From a bacterium (lineage in GTDB: Bacteria > Patescibacteriota > JAUYIX01): DNA of 5,979 bases. The stretch lies in NCBI GenBank assembly GCA_030688115.1, contig JAUYIX010000047.1, positions 1 to 5,979 on the forward strand, in the 5' to 3' direction. The notes under the pieces were generated by a model. The model had not been told where the DNA came from and ran no database searches. It worked only from the letters and a program-made list of their open reading frames with translations. Position numbers and translations under genes: made by a program. Numbering within the stretch: the first letter of the stretch is position 1; each line of letters begins with the position of its first letter. Positions 1 through 5,979 of the stretch are shown piece by piece.

Positions 1-2291
1 ATCGAAGTCCGTAGCTCCTGCTGCAAGTTGCGCTCGCTGTAGTGGTCCTCGATTACTTGCTGACCATTGCGAGACCTCTCTTGCCAAAGAGCGGCGTTGA
101 GGTACAACTCGACGATGCGCGCGACAAAATCATCGGGGCTGTCAGCGATAGCGATATCATGGCCGTTTTGCGCAGGAATCCCCTCCGCGCCAACCGAGGT
201 TGTCACGACTGGCAGCCCTGCGGCCATCGACATAACGATCTTGCCCTTGAGCCCGGATCCAAACAAGAGCGGACAGACAAAAATGCGTGCCTTTTTTTGT
301 TCTGCCAAAAGCGTAGCGTCATCCACGCCACCCAAAAAAACCACACCCCCTCCCGTTTTTTCTCCGGCCAGTTGCTTGAGCTGATCACTCGCCGCGTGTC
401 CAATGACCTTGAGTTGCACGCCCGGCAGACGTTTTTGCAAGCGCGGATAAATCTCCTGAATATAAAATTCAACGGCCGAGATGTTGGGTGGATGGTGAAA
501 CGATCCGATATACAGCAGACCGGTTCGGCCAGAGACTCCGGGGACAACCTTGTGCGGCTCGTGCGCTCCCGAGACAATATCGATCTGAGCGCTCGGCAGC
601 AACCGTCTAAAATTTTGCTGGTCGGTCGGAGTGATCGCCCATACGACATCAGCAAGAGTGCCGTACTCGCGCTCGAGCGTCCTAAAGTACTCAATTTGCT
701 TTTTTAGGTCGGCAATCTTGGCTGGGCCGGTTGTCGCGGTAGTCTTAGCAAGCTCTCGCTCGAGCCGCACGTGATGCACATCTACAGTGTCGTAGATAAT
801 CGGGGCCTGCGGAGCAAACCGCCGGATCACATGATAAAAAAAGTGCATTATCTCGGGACGGCTCACGATGGCCAGATCAATAAACTTACCCTCGGCCCGC
901 ATCGTATTAGTAAAGTTGGACCCAAAGATGCGAGGACACACGTAAACGCCGATATCCTGCAACTTGACCCGGTAGCGCTCCCGATCAACGATGTCTCGGG
1001 CCACAAAGGTAACGGTGTGGTCACGGGCCAACAACTCAAGAATAGTCAGCATGCGTGCCGCTCCGTATTCACGATCATGCATTGGTACAAACCAATCAAA
1101 CACCCAAACACGCAGACCCCGTTTGCGGCGTGCAATCAAAGGCAAGTACAGCAACTCCTTTGGCCACTGGTCAGCCAGTTCTGCTGCGCGCATCTTTTTG
1201 AACTTATGATAATTAACCTCCTGATAAGCCTTCATCGGTTTTTTTCCATCCACCACGTTAGAGAGAGACGAGGCACCCTCATAGTGCACCACCACCGAAT
1301 GCGGCTGGTACACCACGCGATAGCCTAACTCGCGCACCGCAAAACATAGTTCTACATCCTCGTAGTATCCCGGCTCTAGGTTTTTGTTAAAACCACCGAT
1401 GCGCTCAAAAAGACTACGCCTAATCGAGAGACCCGCGCCCGAGCAATAGTCCACATCACGGACCACATTGTACTCAGGTCGGTCCGGCCGATCACTTTTG
1501 CCGTAGTTCCATCCCTCACCCGTTTTAAAAACAATACCACCCGCCTCTTGCAGCAACCCCGTCGGATGAACCAACTTAGACCCCACTGCACCTATGTGCG
1601 GATTTTTGTAGAGCTCGACAACTGGCGACAAAAAGCTGTCGTGCACGGTGGTGTCGTTGTTCAAAAAGTATATGAACTCTCCACGCGCCTTGAGCGCGCC
1701 CGAGTTACAACTGTTTACAAACCCTCCATTTTTGGGCTGGCGTACGTACACGATGCCGGGGATGCGATGCAGCACCGGTTGGACGAGTGGTTCGGTTGAG
1801 GCGTCATCAACTACGATTACTTCAAACGATACAGACTCTTTAATTTTAGTCAGCGAGCGCAGACACTCGACCGTAATGTCGAGCAAATTAAAGACCGGGA
1901 CCACGACCGAGACGACCGGCTTGTCAGGCAAAGTAAATTTAATATCAGTAAATCGTGGGATGGCCGGACCGGTACGCTTGGGACGGCCGGTCAAACCAGA
2001 CCAGCCCCCGTAGCGCAACCCGTTAAGTCGGCCGTGCGTTTTTTTATTTGCAATATTGTAGACCCTTTTTGCCAGCGTTTTAGGGAGGTGCTTGGGCGTC
2101 AGTTTTGTTTTAAAAGCCTCCATTTTTTGGTCGGCCTCTTTACGGGCCTGTTCTACCTCGGCCGTATGCGCCCAAATCTCACGCCTAAGAGCCTCCGCGT
2201 TTAAATCGGCCTGCTCTGCATAATACAGTGCAGCGCCACGCGCAACAATTGGGTTCTTTAGCTGTAACGGGTCAGAAGGGTCAATATCCAT
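1..2291 (-). CDS. Two-domain glycosyltransferase, GT2 (GT-A) fused to GT4 (GT-B), 3' end cut by window edge
   Basis: Continuous open frame of 763 codons from ATG at 2291-2289, running off the left edge. Residues 1-95 are charged and mostly helical, possibly coiled coil near 20-60. Residues about 127-345 form a GT2 domain: VVVPVFN at 129-135, VDDAS at 161-165, a DXD-like NND at 211-213, and ED at 311-312 in EDVELCFAVRELGY, the usual catalytic-base region. Residues about 392-763 form a GT-B/GT4 domain: YDTVDVHH near 500, YIGSFHHPPN at 594-603, and a donor-site segment at 672-705 ending in GLPVVTTSVGAEGI. The EX7E positions are Ser679 and Met687, as in GT4 relatives with a KGKI-x-SMA variant. 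No membrane segment is seen, so it is probably cytoplasmic and makes two sugar transfers from nucleotide sugars onto a surface glycan. It lies 32 nt after the GT-C gene. Only a weak AAGAG precedes the ATG, and an in-frame TAG at 2318-2316 limits any longer start. Sugar specificity cannot be read. Confidence 0.93.
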   Translation of the reverse strand, partial: MDIDPSDPLQLKNPIVARGAALYYAEQADLNAEALRREIWAHTAEVEQARKEADQKMEAFKTKLTPKHLPKTLAKRVYNIANKKTHGRLNGLRYGGWSGLTGRPKRTGPAIPRFTDIKFTLPDKPVVSVVVPVFNLLDITVECLRSLTKIKESVSFEVIVVDDASTEPLVQPVLHRIPGIVYVRQPKNGGFVNSCNSGALKARGEFIYFLNNDTTVHDSFLSPVVELYKNPHIGAVGSKLVHPTGLLQEAGGIVFKTGEGWNYGKSDRPDRPEYNVVRDVDYCSGAGLSIRRSLFERIGGFNKNLEPGYYEDVELCFAVRELGYRVVYQPHSVVVHYEGASSLSNVVDGKKPMKAYQEVNYHKFKKMRAAELADQWPKELLYLPLIARRKRGLRVWVFDWFVPMHDREYGAARMLTILELLARDHTVTFVARDIVDRERYRVKLQDIGVYVCPRIFGSNFTNTMRAEGKFIDLAIVSRPEIMHFFYHVIRRFAPQAPIIYDTVDVHHVRLERELAKTTATTGPAKIADLKKQIEYFRTLEREYGTLADVVWAITPTDQQNFRRLLPSAQIDIVSGAHEPHKVVPGVSGRTGLLYIGSFHHPPNISAVEFYIQEIYPRLQKRLPGVQLKVIGHAASDQLKQLAGEKTGGGVVFLGGVDDATLLAEQKKARIFVCPLLFGSGLKGKIVMSMAAGLPVVTTSVGAEGIPAQNGHDIAIADSPDDFVARIVELYLNAALWQERSRNGQQVIEDHYSERNLQQELRTS

Positions 2292-2323
2292 ATAGAATGC
2301 TCTTATATAGCGTATCTACGCCT
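2292..2323 (-). other. Short intergenic spacer within the glycan cluster, with a small palindrome
   Basis: The 32 nt between the GT-C stop and the GT2-GT4 start contain the palindrome GCGTA-GA-TACGC (2310-2321), which as RNA could form only a 4-bp stem with an AGAT tetraloop. It is too weak for a terminator and has no T-run, so readthrough into the downstream gene is expected. A partial AAGAG about 8 nt before the ATG is the only ribosome-binding candidate. Confidence 0.35.
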
Positions 2324-3961
2324 TTAGCGCAATTGATAGAATTCAAAGAGAGACCCCTCCCCAGGTTGCGCCCCGTTGGAGATAGTTTTGACCAGTTGGA
2401 CCGCTTGGAGGCCGCCCACAAGGCTAAAAAAGTTCTTGCGCGCCGCTGGAAACAACGTGTGCTCGGGAGCATGTAAAATAAACCGGACCGGCTTTGCGTC
2501 CCCGCTTAAATAGCGTTGATTGAACAGCTCGCGCGCATCTGTGGGGAGAGGATCGCGGTTGATAAAAAATGAGGCGTTTTGAAACTTTACCGGGTCCTGC
2601 GAAAAACCTAACAACTGCGTGTGCGTCCCCCAGTCGATCGAGACATAGCGGTAGGTATCATCTTGGGTTGCCTCGATCAACTCGTAGATCGCTGGTGACC
2701 AATAGACATTTTTTGTCGGCTCACCGTAGTGTCGCAGATACGCACCATATGTCACCAGGTAGAACACCAACAGCACCGGGATAACCAACCAAATCGCTTT
2801 ACTTAATTTTTGTGCGCACACCTTGAGCGCCATTACAATCAAAATTGTGACGGCTGGATAAAGAGTGGCATAGTGCCAAGGCCAGACCGCGTTGCGCGTA
2901 ACAAAGATCTGCGCCAGAGTCGCACCAAATAAAACCACAAAAAATACAAATACTTTTTTATTGGTTGAAGCGATTTTTTTAGCAAACACATAAAACACAA
3001 ACCCAGCGACAACCAGGGCTGTGAGCCCAACAGCGATAACTGCGGCGCCCGGCATTTTGAGTACACCAAGACCGTAATAATAAAACAGGTCGCCCGTTAG
3101 AAGGCCATAGATTGAGGACCCGACATTTTGCAGACGCACAAGTGGCTGCAGTCGATCGGGATCCAAAAAACCACCAAGATTAAATTTATAGCTGAGCAGG
3201 GCGTAATAACCAGCCGTGGCTCCAAGTCCAACCAGCCAGGTGCCTACATGTACCCAAAGTATTTTTGCCCTTACACCATTGTACTTTGCACGCAATGCTT
3301 GATATGTAATCTTTCCGTATACAAGCACGGCCGCCAGAACAAATGCATTTACGATCCAGATATAGTTCAGCTTATTGAACACCCCAAAGCCAAGACTTGC
3401 CAGCAACACAAGCAAATACCAGTAGCGTTGCCCTCGACGATAGTGTTCAAACGCCCAAATGGCGAGGACCGTCAAAAAAAACTGCAGCGCGACCGGACCA
3501 GAGTCAGCTCTGGTGAGCGAGAGCAAAGTCGGATCAACCGCCAAGATAAGCACGACGATACTCGCAGCGGCGTCCCCAATCGGCCGCCGCAACGTACCTT
3601 GCAATATTCGCAGCGCAAAAGCCGTCAGCACGATCATCGGTAGGCGCAGCGTCAAAACGGACACCCCAAAGAGCGCAAAGATAGGCGCGGTAATCCAAGC
3701 CTTGAGTGCACCAATGTACGGCATAAGCAATAACGGCACCTGGCCAAAGATCGGCACGGTTATCGAGCGGTTCATAAACGTATCGTCCAGACCGCCCAGC
3801 GCTGCGTTTACATGCAGCATTTCATCAAAATGAACCCCGGGATACCGGAGCTTACTCAAGGCCAAGACTGCATACAGTAACGGTGCGGCCCAGCCTGCAG
3901 CGGCCAACATACGCCTCCCCCATCCAATTGGGTCGTTTTTGTGCATTAATGCAAAACGCAA
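2324..3961 (-). CDS. Polytopic GT-C membrane glycosyltransferase, PMT/ArnT-like (GT39/GT83 type)
   Basis: A 545-residue integral membrane protein with about 11-13 hydrophobic segments (roughly 20-38, 72-95, 97-122, 132-150, 157-173, 180-216, 234-256, 303-328, 336-355, 363-381, 389-406), then a soluble tail of about 135 residues. The first outer loop holds HFDEMLH with Asp46-Glu47, the place of the acidic catalytic motif in PMT/ArnT GT-C enzymes. Downstream, the DPTLLSLTRADSGP stretch (143-156) resembles the conserved second loop of the PMT_2 family. Such enzymes transfer a sugar from a polyprenyl-phosphate carrier to a protein, lipid or glycan on the outer face of the membrane; acceptor and sugar are unknown here. 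The frame can start at TTG 3961, 3 nt after the upstream stop and with GAG 6 nt before it, or at ATG 3946, which has no visible ribosome-binding site. The stop is TAA. The close spacing suggests translational coupling to the propeller gene. The family is fairly clear; the exact subfamily is not. Confidence 0.88.
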   Translation of the reverse strand: MRFALMHKNDPIGWGRRMLAAAGWAAPLLYAVLALSKLRYPGVHFDEMLHVNAALGGLDDTFMNRSITVPIFGQVPLLLMPYIGALKAWITAPIFALFGVSVLTLRLPMIVLTAFALRILQGTLRRPIGDAAASIVVLILAVDPTLLSLTRADSGPVALQFFLTVLAIWAFEHYRRGQRYWYLLVLLASLGFGVFNKLNYIWIVNAFVLAAVLVYGKITYQALRAKYNGVRAKILWVHVGTWLVGLGATAGYYALLSYKFNLGGFLDPDRLQPLVRLQNVGSSIYGLLTGDLFYYYGLGVLKMPGAAVIAVGLTALVVAGFVFYVFAKKIASTNKKVFVFFVVLFGATLAQIFVTRNAVWPWHYATLYPAVTILIVMALKVCAQKLSKAIWLVIPVLLVFYLVTYGAYLRHYGEPTKNVYWSPAIYELIEATQDDTYRYVSIDWGTHTQLLGFSQDPVKFQNASFFINRDPLPTDARELFNQRYLSGDAKPVRFILHAPEHTLFPAARKNFFSLVGGLQAVQLVKTISNGAQPGEGSLFEFYQLR

Positions 3962-3964
3962 CGA

Positions 3965-5515
3965 TTACTCAAATCTGATACTCGATATACGCATAGCCAG
4001 CACTCGCTCATCTGCACTATCGCCTATTTGTGCGGGGACAAAGGACTTAGACGCACGTATTTCTAGCTCAATCGTGCCAGTTAATCGGTAAAGATCTTCC
4101 AGCTCATGCCAAGGTACTGCAATAGAAAAAGATTCATCCTCACTATGCTGCTGACTGGCAACTTCTCTACCTCCGACAACCAGAGTAATCACACTTGGGC
4201 CACCTTCACCCGTACCTTCCGTAATAGTCCGTGCCGGAACCCAACCTTTGACCACTAGAGATCCATCCCTGTGCCGTTCATCCGGTATTAGAGTAATTTG
4301 AGCATGCTCCCCAGCCCACGCCATGCCTCCGTCGGGCGTGTCTTGTATCCCAAAGGACCCGAACAATACGTCAGTTGACTCCACGAGAATCGATGACCAA
4401 TCAGCATCTGCTACAAACTCAGACATGTCCCGATTTTGGCTTAAATCCAACCGCAGATAGCCCACCTGCCCATTTAAGTTTTCGGCAGGCTCTGGCTTGT
4501 TGCCTCCTCCAAACCAGACATCAAACAGTCCATCGCCTCTTGGTAAAATTGTTGTATCGCATATCACATGCGCTGCCCAATCGCCTCGTTGGTCGGCACT
4601 CAAAAGCCCTTCGGTGCTCACTTTTTTAAAATTCACGCCGTCGTAAGAAATTGCATATCCAATGTTTCTGTTCTCCTGTGCATCCCGACCTGTGTAGAGT
4701 AAATAATAAAAAGGTGCGCTATATGCAATGCTAGGTTCTCCAGTGCCATTTTCATCAAAAGTCCCCGAGGCACCGACGTCAATAATGGGATTTGCTATGT
4801 TCCTGATCCAATTTTTACCGTCGCTAGAAGTTGCCACCCCCAGACGTTGTGTACTTTGCCCGTTGAGGCCAAGATAATATAAGTGGAGCTGGCCGTCCCT
4901 AATAACCACATATGGGTCAGCCACCCCCGTGGAATCCCATGCACCCGGCTCGCTTGCTTCAAGTACCGGGTTTTGCTCTTTAATAAAGTTGAACCCGTCC
5001 TCAGATGTAGCCAAACCGATAGCGTGCCGCCCCTCTTGATTTAGTCCCTGAAAAAAGTAATAAATTTTATCTTGCCAAATTATTGCGCTCCCGTTCGCCG
5101 CGATATATGAACTATCCCATCAGCCAGTCGCCGGAGAAAGAACGGGATTATCTTGATATTTGGTCCACTCAATCCCATTATTGGAGGTAGCAACTCCAGT
5201 GTGCCAAAAATCTCCGTCAAAACCAGAATAGAAATTAAATAACTTTCCCTTGAATCTAATTACCGAGGGATTAAGTAAATCAACACTGTCCCAGCTGCCA
5301 GCCTCGCCCCGTGATAACACCGGTTTCGCCAGGACGGATTCAATAGACAGCGGGGCGTTTTTTGGTAAAGCTCTTGAAACAAGTGGAGCTGACTGATTGG
5401 GTGTAATGTCATTGTCCGGCTTATTACCAAAAAATATGAATCCGCATACCGTTACGACGGCCGCAGCCCTGACTAAATAATGGATTATTGACCGGTTACT
5501 GTGACGAGACTTCAT
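3965..5515 (-). pseudogene. Membrane-anchored five-bladed beta-propeller (GH43/GH32-like) with C-terminal beta-sandwich, split by an in-frame TGA
   Basis: One frame of 516 codons from ATG 5515 to TAA 3967-3965, broken only by TGA at codon 132 (5122-5120). A basic N-terminus precedes a hydrophobic segment at 12-30. Its cysteine is not in a good lipobox, so a signal anchor is likelier than a lipoprotein signal. Five repeats follow at about 63-115, 123-176, 182-236, 242-297 and 303-350, most with a PVL...G-x-WDS start and a Y-x-G...G-x-ATS-x-DG end, as in the arabinanase/levansucrase/invertase superfamily. By blade position, Asp200 (blade III) and Glu260 (blade IV) match GH43 catalytic acids, but the blade I base is Asn82. 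Residues about 402-516 form a beta-rich domain with SFVPAQIGDSADER near 491-504, resembling C-terminal domains of polysaccharide-cluster glycosyltransferases. It may bind or trim the glycan made by the next two genes. Strictly read, the pieces are 131 codons (5515-5123) and an open frame of 384 codons (5119-3968) without a good new start. Possible explanations are a nonsense mutation, an assembly error or recoding. Confidence 0.8.
5120..5122 (-). other. In-frame TGA interrupting the propeller gene
   Basis: The TGA falls between Gly131 and Trp133 in the second propeller repeat (NPVLSPATG, then WDSSY). In the sister repeats of the same protein this slot is Ser (GSWDS), Ala (GAWDS) or Thr (GTFDE), so a small residue is expected. 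TGA is one base from TCA (Ser) and GGA (Gly). Homologous sequence resumes in the same frame immediately afterwards, so this is a point change and not an indel. An ATG overlaps the TGA, but that frame stops after two codons, so it does not rescue translation. Confidence 0.9.
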
Positions 5516-5543
5516 GTTTGTTTATTTGGACTGATACACTGAC

Positions 5544-5572
5544 TTGACGTCTACACGATGTTCTTGTAGATT
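5544..5572 (+). promoter_or_regulatory. Possible sigma70-type promoter for rpsF
   Basis: TTGACG at 5544-5549 (five of six to the -35 consensus) is followed after exactly 17 nt by TAGATT at 5567-5572 (four of six to the -10 consensus). Transcription from here would give rpsF a leader of about 135-140 nt, enough for the stem-loop at 5601-5666. The boxes overlap the 6-bp hairpin at 5550-5570. The call rests on motif match alone. Confidence 0.27.
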
Positions 5573-5600
5573 GCAAATCTCCGGTCCCGCCTTGGCTCAC

Positions 5601-5666
5601 GCCCAGATATGCGGTCCCCCATGATTGGAGCCCATTTTTACGTTTACGACGTTTGCGCATCTGGGT
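5601..5666 (+). promoter_or_regulatory. Bulged stem-loop in the rpsF leader, possible autoregulatory structure
   Basis: GCCCAGAT at 5601-5608 and GCG at 5611-5613 pair with CGC at 5656-5658 and ATCTGGGT at 5659-5666. That is 11 pairs including one terminal G-U, broken by a two-base AT bulge at 5609-5610, and closing a 42-nt loop. It lies 50 nt before the rpsF ATG and has no following T-run, so it is not a typical terminator. rpsF leaders in many bacteria carry a structure bound by the S6:S18 complex for feedback control; this could be a diverged example, but I cannot match it to that motif with confidence. Confidence 0.33.
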
Positions 5667-5716
5667 CTTTGTATCGCGGACGTTAAAGTTCAACCTTGTA
5701 ATAAACCAGATCAATT

Positions 5717-5979
5717 ATGAAAAACTACGAACTACTCACAATCTACTCGGGCGCCCTCAAAGAGGACGAGCTTGGCGCTGCAATCAAAGAGGCCAAAGAT
5801 TTGCTCAAAAAGCACGGTGGCTCGATCACGATGGAGGCCAATTGGGGCCGCATCAAAATGGCCTACGAGATAAAAAAGCAGACGCACGGCACCTACTTGG
5901 TCTGGCGCCTTACGATGGACCCGGCACATACCAACGCATTTGCCGGCGAGTTGCAAGTTACCGATCACGTCATCCGCTT
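5717..5979 (+). CDS. rpsF: 30S ribosomal protein S6, 5' part (3' end beyond the window)
   Basis: The first 87 codons of ribosomal protein S6, a small-subunit protein that binds 16S rRNA together with S18 in the platform. The sequence shows the family pattern: MKNYELLTIY first strand, a helix ending LLKKHGGSI at about 30-38, the WGRIKMAYEIKKQTHGTYLVWRL core at about 44-66 (family WGkRkLAYpIkKq..G.Y), and QVTDHVIR at 80-87 (family l..de.vlR). S6 proteins usually run about 95-130 residues, so little of the conserved domain is missing. ATG 5717 is chosen because an in-frame TAA at 5702-5704 closes the frame and the protein starts exactly at the family N-terminus. No Shine-Dalgarno sequence is visible; the upstream bases are AAACCAGATCAATT. 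In many bacteria ssb and rpsR follow rpsF; that part is outside the window. Confidence 0.96.
   Translation, partial: MKNYELLTIYSGALKEDELGAAIKEAKDLLKKHGGSITMEANWGRIKMAYEIKKQTHGTYLVWRLTMDPAHTNAFAGELQVTDHVIR

Larger units (their letters stand above)
5516..5716. promoter_or_regulatory. Divergent intergenic region between the glycan cluster and rpsF
   Basis: About 200 bp with no convincing gene, flanked by two outward-facing starts, so promoters for both units should lie here. The minus-strand gene has no Shine-Dalgarno sequence; the bases just before its ATG are A-rich (AAATAAACAAAC). I found no strong minus-strand promoter. The region contains a 6-bp hairpin (TCTACA at 5550-5555 with TGTAGA at 5565-5570), a 5-bp one around 5568-5580, and a near-direct repeat of 9 bases (CGGTCCCGC at 5582-5590, CGGTCCCCC at 5612-5620, exactly 30 nt apart). 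Confidence 0.6.

Noticed and set aside
203..694. Minus-strand frame of 163 codons, and overlapping plus-strand frames at 42-707 and 67-384
   Set aside because: They are shadows of the GT4 half of the glycosyltransferase, whose own frame shows clear family motifs without interruption. Their translations are Arg/Ser/Thr-rich and low in recognisable structure.
3128..3833. Plus-strand frames opposite the GT-C gene
   Set aside because: They are antisense to a membrane protein with consistent hydrophobic segments and a catalytic-loop motif; their translations show no family features.
3965..5515. Whole-window UGA-to-glycine code (Absconditabacteria/Gracilibacteria type) as the accepted explanation
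   Set aside because: Only one in-frame TGA appears in about 1,900 codons with many ordinary GGN glycines, whereas recoded genomes use TGA for glycine repeatedly. Kept as a finding to check, not as a call.
5566..5582. tRNA-like anticodon arm with loop TTGCAAA (GCA, Cys) on the plus strand, or TGC on the minus strand
   Set aside because: No matching D arm, T arm or acceptor stem is found at the right distances on either strand, and the 5-bp stem contains a mismatch.
5496..5714. Minus-strand frame of 72 codons starting MIWFITRLN, with an Arg/Lys-rich stretch and GVSQGGTGD
   Set aside because: It runs through the rpsF leader structure and overlaps the propeller start in another frame, has no ribosome-binding site, and its basic stretch comes from the TACG/AACG-rich leader bases. 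I recognise no family.

Overview
The window looks like a bacterial chromosome segment with two divergent transcription units separated by about 200 bp. On the minus strand, reading from about 5515 down to base 1, is a three-gene cluster that appears to handle surface glycans. On the plus strand, from 5717 to the right edge, is the start of rpsF (ribosomal protein S6), a core housekeeping gene. The short, diverged S6, scarce Shine-Dalgarno sequences and a glycosyltransferase cluster next to a ribosomal gene are compatible with a Patescibacteria/CPR-type genome. That is a low-confidence inference, because no taxonomic marker is complete here.

Minus strand, in transcription order. First is a membrane-anchored five-bladed beta-propeller protein of the GH43/GH32-like superfamily with a C-terminal beta-sandwich (5515-3965). 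It is interrupted by one in-frame TGA at codon 132, with the frame unchanged on both sides. Next, 3 nt downstream from a TTG start (or 18 nt from an in-frame ATG), is a 545-residue polytopic GT-C glycosyltransferase of the PMT/ArnT type (3961-2324). After a 32-nt gap comes a large soluble protein joining a GT2-type (GT-A) domain to a GT4-type (GT-B) domain (2291 to beyond base 1, at least 763 residues). The spacing suggests one operon. A plausible division of labour is that the GT2-GT4 protein builds a glycan from nucleotide sugars in the cytoplasm, the GT-C enzyme transfers sugar from a lipid carrier on the outer face of the membrane, and the anchored propeller binds or trims the product outside. 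This is inferred from domain types and order; no substrate can be read from the sequence.

The divergent intergenic region (5516-5716) holds a possible plus-strand promoter, a bulged 11-pair inverted repeat placed where an rpsF leader structure would lie, and a short near-direct repeat.

The most notable points are the single TGA in an otherwise intact propeller gene, the Asn where the propeller's catalytic base Asp would be expected, the two-domain glycosyltransferase with a degenerate EX7E motif, and the structured rpsF leader. I found no CRISPR array, insertion sequence, tRNA or rRNA. The large minus-strand gene at the left edge is open for its whole visible length.
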